Positions 1 to 10,318 of a stretch of 64,000 nucleotides of DNA are shown in pieces. Origin of the DNA: Calvatia gigantea (taxonomy: Eukaryota > Basidiomycota > Agaricomycetes > Agaricales > Lycoperdaceae); the NCBI GenBank assembly GCA_025093985.1, contig JACAAK010000001.1, forward strand, positions 434,001 to 498,000, written 5' to 3'. Under the pieces are notes generated by a model. That model had not been told where the DNA came from. It worked only from the letters and a program-made list of their open reading frames with translations, and ran no database searches. The translations under genes were made by a program, and so were the position numbers. Position 1 is the stretch's first letter. The number at the start of each line of letters is the position of its first letter.

Positions 1-1158
1 TCTTTGTGTCCTTGGAGATCTATTTCAATGGTTGCCATTTTTGTCACTTTCCTCCCTTAGTTTGGTGTCCCATCTGCATTTAGCACCATGATTTGGTTGT
101 TTGAGTTTTTCATGTGGGGATATTTTCTTTGTTGACTAGTCTCTTGCTAATGCTGCTAGTAGTGCATTCTGAGTCTATAATTGTATTCACTGTGATCTTT
201 TTCCCTGGAGTTAGGATGTCTTCTTTCAGGTTCAATTCATGCTTTCACTTCTGAGGAATCATGTAAAATTTGTCTGATATCCTAGATACAAGTTTCTTGA
301 CTCTCAAGGTAGTGCCTACTCAGAGTCCTTGGAAAAATCCTTCTTTTCCTCTAGTTCAGCTTTTTCTATCCCTCAGATTTGTACTTTTTTGGGCATAGTA
401 CAAGCTTTTGCTATATGGCCAACTTTGCTACAGTTGTAGCAGATTAACCCTTTGGGCTTCTTGCAGTCTTTGGCTATATGTCTAAAAATACCACAATTGT
501 AGCACTTGGGTTCCCCTTTAGTGTTGAAGACATGGTGTCTGCTTTCTATCTCCATGGGTTTGCCCATTCCTCTGTATGTTGTTCTGGTGCTAGTTTTTCT
601 GTCTCCATGGTATTTAGATGCCTCATATCCTTGTCTGATGGCAAGAATAGCTTCTGTCCACTCTGTATAGGTGTCTGGTCTAGTGCTGGGTGGGTAGCCT
701 GTGATCATATGGATGATGTCTTGTTTGGCATTCTTCTTAAGTAAGAATATAGCATGTTTGCTATCAGTCTTTGCCTTGCTCTTTAGGACTTCAAATTCAA
801 TGAGGTAGTCAGCTGTGTTTTTATTCCCTTGTTTGAATTTTTTGATCTGCCATTCTGCCTTGCTGTTTGAGGTGTCATTGAAGAAGGTTTTTCTGAAATC
901 TTCTGAGAACACCTTCCAGTCTACTGAGTCTTCCCCTTCTAAGATTTGTAGCACTTTCATGGCTGCATATGCTCCTGCTGTTCCTCCTCATAGTCTGGCT
1001 AGGACTGCTATGGCTTTGTCATCTGTTGTGCTGATCTTGTTAAACTTCATGAAAAGTATTATGGTCCTCCACCAGTTATTGAATTTGGTACAAGTTCTAT
1101 CGAAAAACCTGGGGTCTGGTATAAAGCCTTGAGCTCATATACTAGCTTCTGGGTTCAT
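1..1158 (-). mobile_element. Decayed Ty3/gypsy-like retroelement: gag and the start of pol
   Basis: The minus strand encodes a Gag-like protein with a capsid-type helical stretch (DWKVFSEDFRKTF) and two CCHC zinc knuckles, CYNCGIFRHIAKDC and CYNCSKVGHIAKAC, near 410-500. The Gag frame can be followed up to an ATG at 1158, but it is broken by TGA codons at 1135-1137 and 988-990. The second lies just before GGTAGAYA, where related Gags usually carry Arg or Lys, so CGA to TGA is likely. Left of 373 the minus strand again looks like coding sequence (MATIEIDLQG near 1-35), as expected for the start of pol, and it runs off the window edge. No LTR could be delimited on the right. The element is dead in gag; its family assignment rests on the knuckles and general Gag character. 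Confidence 0.8.
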
Positions 1159-2951
1159 TGCTGTTCAGGCCTGTTTCAGCCTACTCCTTTGCAAGGTGAG
1201 GTAGGAATGCTTAACCAGGTGTTATGACCTTAGTCAGATAGAACCTCAGGTTGCAACTTAGGCTAAGACTTGAGGGCAAGTAAGGGAAGAGGAACTAGAG
1301 ATGGTTAAGTGTACCAAATACAGGAAGATGTATATACACTTAAATATGGGAAGATCATCCAGTTGAATGGATGGAGTTACTATGTGAAATGTCTGATGAC
1401 AATGGCATGATAGTATACAAGTCAAGACTCAGGGATCACTAGGACTAGGATAGATGAAACAGATACACAATGGGTATGAAACAGAGATGAGTATGGTGAT
1501 GTGATGGAGCCAGTGAAATCCACAACAGTCTTGGATTATCTTTTATACTCTTTGTAGTGTAGATAGATCATTGATAGTATATTATCCTAGTTGTAGTATG
1601 TATATGAAGTATACTATCAATGTTAAGACTTTTGTGATAATTGTAGTTACTGTATTATACAAGTCTTGGTTGACATTGTATAAACTGTCATATAATCAAT
1701 ATGTAGATATTGATCTATTGATAGTGGATCATATGTGATTGATTGTACATCATTATTAACATTAAAGTATTGTATATAGTCAATATTCATAACAGAGACA
1801 AAACTGTTCTCCTGCCTCAAATTCTCAACCAATTGACCCAGTTTTTTTTGTAAACTATGTGTTTAAATAATGGTAACAACACTAAATTAATTGTATGAGG
1901 ATATGATCTCATCCTGACAATAAATTTGACTCTGTGTTGTCATTTTCAGTGAAATTTACCTATTTCAAAAATTTTGAGCACAATATTCAAATAAATACTT
2001 CAATCTAGCATGATACAATAGCACAAAATCATAGAATACAGTCCTATAGCATAGCAAGTATAGATATAAAGTACCATCTGCCACCAGAATACTGAATAGC
2101 AAGGCTTATTTCCCTTACATCAGTCTTATGTTGGAGTCTGTAGGACTGTTAATTTAGTGAGTATTGAAACACACCCTTCCACTCAGGAATCACCCTCTAC
2201 CTATTCTTATACCTTAAAGATCAGGAGTTTTTCAATTTTATGACTGTTGATGCAGAAGAAAGTGAGGAGGATGATAAGGGATTTAGTTCTGCATGGCTAA
2301 TTCCAGTCTCTGTATTGCTCAGTGATAAACAGCCGAAATGGCACCTTATCACAGTTTATTGATTTTCTCTTGAGATACTGGTCATTTTCACTTGAAACTT
2401 GGAAGAAACTTTACTGGGACATGTATGACTGTATGTACTACAATAACCTTTTGTAGATTTCTTCATAGCTTGCATATTTCTCAAAATATTTTTTGTTGTA
2501 TCATTATGTGATTGATGAATGTAGTTAACATTAACTATTGAAATGTTGACCTTGTGCAAGGACTGCTGGCAAAATCCTAACACTGACCTACACTCAAATG
2601 AAGTTGTTTCACTGCCTGTATCAACATTCCAACATGCTTCCGTCTTGGAGTAAACTGCGCGACCAACAGACCTCATACTATTACAATAAGTAGTCAAGTC
2701 TGTCCAAAAATGTCCGGAACAAAAGGGGTTGGGAAAGACTGTCACTGATTCCCGAATATCCCATTTGTTCCCGATCACCACCCCTCATTGTCGTGGTTAA
2801 CGTTCAGTTGCCAGTGCCTGGATTAAATTCCATACTTCCCAAGCTCCATAGAGGCGAATGCCAAAGATCCAGACATCTTACACCAGTCCAACCTGTGTCA
2901 CCAAAGGCTCACTCAAAGAGCGAACTAACCATACTTATGCGCATGCCCGGA
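1159..2951. other. AT-rich stretch without a recognisable gene
   Basis: This DNA is clearly richer in A and T than the gene-dense regions and probably includes the untranslated leader and LTR remnant of the neighbouring retroelement. A minus-strand frame is open at 2356-2781, but its composition is unremarkable and it shows no motif I recognise. A hairpin lies at 1569-1622. No coding sequence is supported here. Confidence 0.5.
1569..1622. repeat. Perfect 13 bp inverted repeat (hairpin)
   Basis: CATTGATAGTATA at 1569-1581 is matched by its exact reverse complement at 1610-1622, leaving a 28 nt loop. It sits in AT-rich DNA beside the gag relic and may be part of an LTR or of a small inverted-repeat element. 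No function is implied. Confidence 0.6.
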
Positions 2952-5900
2952 TTACCACTCATCAGCAGCGGCGAATGACGATTTCTTTGCCCCTCTTCCT
3001 CGCTTAGCTTTGGTTCTCGAAGCTGAACTGGATCCCCTTCCTCTTCCCCGCTTCACTGTTCCACCTGGACCTCGGGTGCTTGATGATCGCCCGAAATTTG
3101 ATGCGCTGCCCGGACAAGCTATATTTGACCCGCCAGTACTGATATTAGCGGTGATGGTAATTGATTAGATAGAGAAAAACACGCCATTGCTCCAGTGACC
3201 CTCTTCACCGCACTTATAACAGGTTCCAGTAGCTTTGTTTGCACTCGTAGTATTTGTTGACTTTGATCGTGCAATTGACTGGCCCGGGCAAGCTAAACGA
3301 GAGCTCGTCATGTTTCACCAAGCGAAAAAGACAAAACGCATCATACCTGAAGCAAAGTGGCCTTTCTTATCGCACTTATAGCACGTCACATTCGCAGCAA
3401 CATCATTAGTGGCAGTCCCGAAGCTCCGAGGTCGTTTATTCAAGTTGCCCTCTTGGGTTGGGCAATCTAATCTGCTGTAAGTCCTTTTGTGCAACCCTCC
3501 AAGAGATGTGCTCCTACCATTCGCCCAATGCCCGTCTTGGTCGCACTATGGAAAATCTCGGTCGACACTCAACAAATCTCTAATGATCTCACTCACCTTG
3601 AAACACTTTCTGGCCGCGGCGCCCCCACCTCCACCTCCACCTCCGCCTCCGCCTCCACCCACAGTTGCATTAATGCCTCTAGGCGGTTCGTCATCCCACT
3701 CGAAAAATCCGCAATCACCTTCCTTCTGCGTATTCTGACACTTCCAGAATTTTCTCCCCTGAGTCGGGCCTTCTTTTTGCACAGTCAAAAGCAATCCCGG
3801 AGCGTCACAAGTACATCTCCGCGCCGGTTTATCTGGATCATCGTTCGTCTGAATATTCACCAAGGTTAGCATACGATAGCCGGAAGCCCAAATGTCAGAA
3901 AAAACGCGCACCTGTGAATACGTTCGTTTTGTCGGAACAACCGGGTTTAACCCAATGTCATCTGCCCACTTCCAAAATCCACAATTGTCTTTCGAACATG
4001 TGTAGAATGCTTTGCCTTTACTATTGACACCAGATGTATTGGTCTTCTTCGCTGCCGGGATGCCACATTCGCACACGACGACGCGAGGACCAGCTGAGCT
4101 GATAGCTGTCAACCTAGGGGCGTTTACATGTGTAGGGGGGATTCCCGATCTTTGTTGAGGTGCGACAGTTGGAGCCGGGACTGCTGGGGCAGGTGTCCGC
4201 GCTGGCCAGCCGAAGTCTTAACCACAGAATAAGTCGGGGTAATAAGTCAGGAAAAAAGTCTTTTGTTTAGCTTGCCTTCTTCCACGTCCATATTAACGAC
4301 GGCACTATCCTTAGTACCCTTTCCACGACCGTTCTTGGTTGAAGAAGTGCCAATCCCTCCAGTTCCTCCCCGACCATCTCTGGCTTGTCCACCGCGACTT
4401 GCTGGTGCATGTCCTCTGCCTCCCCTACTTCCCCTTCCTCCTCCTCCCCTTCCGCCTCCGCCTCGTCCTCCACCACCCCCATCATGATCATCACCGCCAC
4501 CAGCGCCACCACCTCCCGGTCTATAGTTATTTCCGGGTTGAATACCCCCACCACCCCCATTTCCCTCCAAGTACTGTCTCACACTCTAAGGATCAACCGT
4601 GAGCATGGACCAAATGAACAAAGCAGGATACATACCTGAACAATCGTACCCCAATTATCCTTGACTACCCTATACATCTCCTTATACTGCTCGAGTGATT
4701 GATCGAGCATGGCCTGCTTCGAAACCGCACGTTCGCATACTTGAACCATCCTCCTCTCCGTCTACAGAACCAGTTCAAGGGTGTAATCAAGGTCAATGGA
4801 GCCAAGGGGACGTACCTCACGCCTTAGCTGCGGTTTGCTCACGCTCTTGTCGAGTCCAATCTTGTCATATCCTTCCACAAGAGCAACGCCAAGTGTGGAA
4901 GGTATCAGGTACTTCGTCGAGCCCTCCATCCTCTCAATCACGTATTCCCGGTCGATTATGTTCTGTATATGCTGTGCAATGGTCGCGTCCGTACCTGCAC
5001 GTACGGGGCTCAATTATGGGATTCCCAAGACGTGAACGGGAAGAACGTACCGATTCCATTCTTATCCATCAAAGTAACCAAATCCGCTTCAGTGAGCAAA
5101 TGTGGTTTACTAGTCTGTCCTTGTCTCAATTCACAAACCGTAGGATCGAACATCTCGCCTTCAGTGAATTCCGGCAATGGGTGGTCGCTCCATTTATCAT
5201 ATGGGTACACTTCGAGATAGTTCTTCCTAGTAATCACCAATCCTAAAATCCGCTGTCAACTCATGAGAGAGACGTAGAAGGCGTAAACAAATGCACCTGT
5301 AGCACTGAAAAATTCGCCTCCGCAAACGACCTCAACCGTCGTTTGCCACCCCTCTGCATCCTTCGAACAGCACGCCAAAAACCGCCGTGCAATGTACTCG
5401 TAAACTCTCTTCTCATCTCCCGTAAGTCCGCCAGCATGTGCCGTGGGGTGAATAGGCGGATGGGCTTTATCGTCATGTTTTCCTTTCCGGGGTGTGTTGA
5501 AGCCACCTTGTTCAAGGGACTGGGCAAACGGACCCCATACTGGATCGAGTTTTTGTTTTTGGATTAACGTCATAAAATCGAATTGAGGGTCGAATTGGTC
5601 AGTTTCGGTACGTGGGTAAGAAACAAATCCTTGTTGGTATAGTTTTTCCGCGATCTTTTTGACGTGTGAGTTAGTAGGGCTTCCAGATTGGATGGGACAC
5701 TCACGTCTAAGACTTTCTTGGGAGCCATCTTTAGCAATCGAGAACCCGCTTTTTGCAGCTCGACAGTAGTCAACGGCAAGGGCTTCCTAGACACTCGCAG
5801 TTAAGCTTTCTGGACCAGGCATACGTGATAAGGACCTGCCATTTCTTCGTTTCTTTCTTCGTAACCTTCGTCACTCTCACACGTGGGCTTTCTAGAACAT

Positions 5901-6882
5901 ATGCGTATAACGCAAGAGCTACGTCTTCGTCGAACAGGTGCCCTCTACGCCAGTTAAAGCTTGTATCTTGGGGACCGTCCGGTGTGTTTCTCGTCTGGGA
6001 CAGGAAAATGTACCAAAAAGATTCCGGGACGAAGTTCTTGACCTGGTTGTATCGCTGTACGACGAAGCCCAGGGTTGGGAATTGGCATGGTCCTTGAGTT
6101 TCCGGGTCAGCATCAGTGAAAAAACTTCGGAGTCACCCCGCACCGTAAGACACCAGTTTCTCTCCTAGTGCCTGAAATTGTGTTTGGAGAGATAGTGTTT
6201 GCATCCGTGTGAATGCAGCGCCAATCTTTAAGTCTAACAGAATCCTCGCTTCGACCGCCTCTGCCTGTGCAAGATCGAGCTCAACCGGATGTTGGGCCGC
6301 ACGATGGATCTGCCTATGCAGAGTATAAATTCAAGCATTCCGAAATGCGCAAAAACTCACTGAGAAACTCACTGAGCAATGATAGCACTAAACCTCGCCC
6401 TCTTGACCACGATATTCCTATTAGCCTTCCGGCACACTGTAACGATTTCCAGCCCAATATGTTCTCCTTCCCTATCGCAATCCGTCCAAATCATGAGCAT
6501 ATTCACTCTGTGAGCTTGAGCCAGCAGATTTTGCTCGATGGCCTTCTTATCCTTCGCCACCCTCGACTCGACTGGCGCATCAAAAAGATCCCCTGGATTA
6601 CATGAATGCCATTTCCGATATGGATCCGGGAAGTCGAATTCCGTTAGATGGCCGGAGACACATGTCACAATAAAAGAGGCGTTTGATTGTGGATAATCGA
6701 ACTCATAGTTCTTCACATATTGTGACTGGGTGTTGTGCTTTTCCCGCACAAATACGTTTCAGCAAGAATTGTCCCACAAACTAGGCGACGAAGAGACGTA
6801 CAGTCGTATACCTGCCCCCAGAGAGGATCTGCGCAATAGACTTTGAGATGGATGGCTTTTCGGCGACGCAAAGGACTCTCAT
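2952..6882 (-). CDS. TOP3: DNA topoisomerase III (type IA), with RGG, GRF and CCHC tail
   Basis: Type IA topoisomerase that passes single strands. The Top3 family works with RecQ helicase and Rmi1 to dissolve recombination intermediates in the nucleus. The ATG at 6882 begins MRVLCVAEKPSISKSIAQIL, the classic Top3 start. Exon 1 (6802-6882) is followed by a 64 nt intron. The Toprim motif TDCDREGEHIG lies near 6471-6500, and the active-site Tyr is in GFVSYPRTETDQF (codon 5616-5618). The C-terminal tail carries an RGG/Gly-rich block (about 4300-4500), two GRF zinc fingers (about 3955-4085 and 3690-3825), a polyglycine run (about 3625-3660) and two zinc knuckles, CYKCDKKGHFASAC (about 3390 to 3280) and CYKCGEEGHWSN..AC (about 3225 to 3120). 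Each knuckle is interrupted by an intron before its last Cys. The protein ends SSFAAADEW. Core and fingers are Top3-alpha-like. At least eight introns are implied; some boundaries were not fixed. Confidence 0.93.
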
Positions 6883-7803
6883 TTTGGAGATGTAAGCTGG
6901 GAGTAGAAGGACATTGGACGTGGTCCCCAATGAGGACGCGAGCGTGTTGAATGAGCAGGCACGGTCACGTGTTCAATTCATCGCCGGCACGGGAACTCAG
7001 CAGTCCTTGAGAGGGACTCACTTTATTATGGTCCTCAGACGCTTATTACAACGTAGTCCGCCGCAAACAAACGGATAGATATTACGATAGGTCGTTGACT
7101 CTCTCCCACAGCTCAGCGCCAGTATCGGGCGTCTAATCCCCCTAAATCCTGACCTTGGTATCGGAAGCGACCCTTCTCTACCAAGGGTTGGTTGGTGAAC
7201 ACCTTTGATCAAGTTTGTCTATGTACGATTGATGTAAGCTACCATATAAAGGAGGATACGCCGAGGGACACCTTACCTGACAGCTGGTGAATTGCCAATC
7301 AGCAACGATCCTCAGCATTACCCCTTCACCAGCCATCCGACGCTTCCAGCCCTCCACCGACCAACGTCGTCACACTCTCAGGCCCCGCAGCCACAGCCAC
7401 CACTGGGCTATGGCCACCACTACCCAAGTCCCATGGCCAATCCTTACCCCCTCCCCAGTCCACAATCCCAGCCAAAACTTGCCTTTGCCGGACTCGAAGC
7501 CCTCGTCCATGCCACCACCGAAGAGTGTAAAAGGCTCACTACCATGGCCACCAGTCCCTCCCCTACCCTCCATCCTTATTCTCGCGCGCCCCGCCATCGG
7601 ATAGTGCAGGATTATATGATGCAAAATGACCCTCGTCCTCCGGATATACGAAAAGCCGATCCGTCTCCGGTTCTCCTGGCGGAGAGATCTCTCACTTATG
7701 CGCCCAATCCTCCAACACACACGGAAGAGGGGTTTTTTTTTATCCCAGGACGTCCGAGGTTACCTTGAATAGAAGCTTTTTTGCTCATGCAGCTACTCTT
7801 ACT
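6883..7803 (+). other. Intergenic region with a Pro-rich coding-like fragment
   Basis: A plus-strand frame open from about 7271 to 7768 has coding-like Pro/His/Ser-rich content (LGYGHHYPSPMANPYPLPSP) and a short helical stretch, LEALVHATTEECKRL. It has no in-frame ATG at its left end, but a possible splice acceptor (CCTGACAG) near 7283. A TATA-like TATAAAGG sits at about 7244. It could be an unplaced exon of the kinase gene that follows or a remnant of a transcription-factor-like gene. I cannot assign a function. Confidence 0.3.
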
Positions 7804-9321
7804 ATGAACGCTGGTCTCTCCATCTACACGGTTAACTCTGCACGACTCCTACCAAAACTCTCGCACGTGTTAGAGACACCTGAATCGCGGAAGGCTTTGC
7901 GTAACCTGAAAAACGACAGAGCTCAGCTAATGGTAGACTACTTGCACTCAGTGAGTGTGTTAGCGTTCAATAGACCAGAACGATATATGGGTTAATCTCC
8001 TGACGGAGGTCCTACTCCAGCCATCATTTCCAACCTCCTAACTCCAGAAACATAATCTCATCGCACTTTACAAGCTCTCCAAGGCCTCGCTCGTATATCC
8101 CCATTGTTATATTCTGAAGGATATCATCTTCGATTCACATGAAAGTGGTGGTACGTTCTCCGATGTTCATAAAGGGCGACACGGCGAACAGGATCTCTGT
8201 TTGAAGGTTATCCGCCTGCATCAGAAATCCGACACGGACGCCATGCTGAAGGTTCGCCCCTCATCTCGTCACGAAATCAAATATTCCAAGATGGATCCCA
8301 GATTTATGCCAAAGAAGCAATCCTTTGGCGTCAACCTCTACCATCCCAACATAGTCCCATTTTACGGCATCTACTATCTCAACGAAGTGCGCAAACAGGT
8401 CTGCCTCGTGTCCCTCTTGGATGCGCAACGGCAACCTTGTTGACTACTTGAAAAACAATTCCCTCTGCGTCTCGTACGCATTTCGTACGTCCACCGTCAT
8501 GTATCTAATGACTTGTTTCATTCATTCAGCTGACAAGATTTATGACGTCGTTGCTGGCCTGGAATACTTACATAGCCAAAACCTGATTCACAGTGATATC
8601 AAAGGGGTACTTTTCCTTCCCTCGTGCCTGTAGACGCTATGCCTAAAATTGCATTTACGCAGATGAACATTCTGGTCAATGATTCTGGAAGGGCCTGTAT
8701 AACCGACTTCGGCTTATCGTTTGTCCGTACAGACAAAACGCTTGCGTACACGACCGCAGCTGCTACCGCTCATGGCCTTTCGTATCGGTGGGCTGCTCCT
8801 GAACTTCTGGAAGATGATGCCCGCCCCACCTTAGCTAGCGATGTATGGGCTTTGGGATGCGTCTGTTACGAGGTTTGGGTTCCCATAAGATGAGGTCAAA
8901 CTAGAACTCAACATCAGTAAGGTTTTAACGGGGTTACTCCCGTTCCATGGTTCAACCGACCCACAAGTTTTCCGAAAGCTCATGAAGGGTGAACTTCCCG
9001 CCCGACCCAACTTGGTGTCTAGTTCAGGGTGTACCTGAGAATGCCATATGGGGGCTGGTAGACCGCTGTTGGAAAATGGAACCGGAAGATCGTCCAACGT
9101 GTCAGGAAATATCACAAGAGTTGAAACAGAACGGATTAGCAACAAAACAGGAAGACAGCGTTGAGGATGCCAATCAAGGGAGACAAGATTTCCTGGATGC
9201 GACGAGGAAGAATGAAGAAGTCTCAATTGATCTGAATCAGGTTGAACAAATCCTGAATGAGGTGCGTGGATTCCTGGCGTCTGACTCGCGAAGTACATTG
9301 ACACACATTCTAAAGCTTTGA
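7804..9321 (+). CDS. TKL-like protein kinase of the agaricomycete type, with three frame breaks
   Basis: A short N-terminal exon beginning MNAGLSIYTV (7804) precedes a kinase domain. The glycine loop region is GGTFSDVHKGRHG, and the VAIK-type Lys is in CLKVIR (about 8203-8220). The catalytic loop is HSDIKGMNILV, split by an intron before MNILV; the Arg of HRD is replaced by Ser. DFG is intact (ITDFGLSF), the APE region is YRWAAPELLE, and the C-lobe ends with DRCWKMEPEDRPT. The tail is rich in Asp, Glu and Gln. Introns begin at about 7949, 8252, 8475, 8608 and 8873. Conserved reading moves by +1 at about 8333, 8411-8418 and 9027-9029; each break is repaired by dropping one base. Read literally the gene is broken, but with those bases removed the whole kinase domain is continuous. 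Substrate unknown. Confidence 0.75.
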
Positions 9322-9489
9322 CGTGACTTGGGTAAGCTGTGTTGTGAAGATTATTATGATCTGCGTTCGAAGTGTTGAGCAATGCGAATTTCATGTTCGG
9401 CTGACCTTCGTGTGCAACGGTCCATAAGCGCGTCTGTGTAGTCCAATACCCGACGCAAGGGGGGACAACAAATGCCAAGATGTAGGTCC

Positions 9490-10090
9490 TCAAAGAGTTT
9501 CAGCTGGAGTTGCGTCCCAAGCGCGTTGGAAAGTGAACACCATCATCCTGTTCTCCCAGTCGCTATAAGGTGGCGTTACGAGCGTACGGTTATCAATGTT
9601 GAGAGGTCCCTGTGATGTTGGCTCTTTGGCGGGCAACCAAAGGCGGGGGGTAAATGGAACACCTGCGGGCAGTCCAGCTCGCGTTCAATATTTCAAGCGT
9701 CGCCACTTGAATAAGCGGTAGAAGGTTACAACAGCTTGAATTTGCGGGCCGCGTGGTCAGGCCTTCAGGACTGAAGTCGATGCTCATGTTCTCGCCGAAA
9801 GAATTAACCTTCTCGAAATAAGACTTCTGATAGTAATACACTTCATTGTCGTATTCCTCGCCTTCAAAAAACTTGAGAACGATATTAGCGCGGGGGGTGT
9901 CAACACAATTGAGGCCTGCGCAACCCCAATCCATTTTTCATCGGTTTCTCGCAAGCGACCGAAGGTGAAGGTTGTTTCGACAGCGTTACGGCTGTGAGGT
10001 TCGATGCAGAGTACATCAGTGGAACCGGTACTTGAGTGAATGTTGTTAATCGGTCTCCATACAGTCTTCCACTTTCATTGGCCAGGTGCT
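9490..10090 (-). pseudogene. Coding-like remnant of an unrecognised gene
   Basis: The minus strand shows protein-like stretches in changing frames: STDVLCIEPHSRNAVETTF then TFGRLRETDEKWIGVAQ (about 10020-9925), NIVLKFFEGEEYDNEVYYYQ with following residues (about 9880-9740), and LNIDNRTLVTPPYSDWENRM up to a stop at 9490-9492. Some frame changes could be introns, but I could not place them all with clear GT-AG borders. The pieces do not match a family I recognise. The gene may be real with a complex exon structure, hit by small indels, or decayed. The rest of 9322-10318 holds no other supported gene. Confidence 0.35.
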
Positions 10091-10318
10091 AATGTCATTC
10101 ATTGACGGCAGCATTGGCCCGATTATAGACAGCCGATTCGGCTACTTCACGGGATTCGATATAAGTCTCACTTTTGGTGGTTGCTTTGAAGGCGTAGGGA
10201 GTTGGATAACTCATGGCAAAAACAAATCTGCAAGTTGAAAAATATGTATGAGGCGAGACACACCTCCAAAACCCCGAGGATATAGTTCAAACAATAAATA
10301 AACCACAGTACCGCAAAC

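Noticed and set aside
478..1132. Plus-strand open frames over the gag region
   Set aside because: They are antisense to the Gag frame with its two zinc knuckles and have no motif of their own.
2356..2781. 141-codon minus-strand open frame in AT-rich DNA
   Set aside because: No recognisable domain, odd composition and no exon context.
4263..4639. Plus-strand Pro/Ser-rich frames
   Set aside because: They are the complement of the RGG/Gly-rich exon of TOP3.
7804..9321. Kinase called a pseudogene because of three frame breaks
   Set aside because: All three breaks are single extra bases, as in conserved genes elsewhere in the window, and catalytic residues other than the HRD Arg are kept. I list it as a coding gene with suspected errors.
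8831..9493. 220-codon minus-strand open frame
   Set aside because: Mostly antisense to the kinase C-lobe. Only its left-over end beyond 9321 might belong to the orphan remnant.
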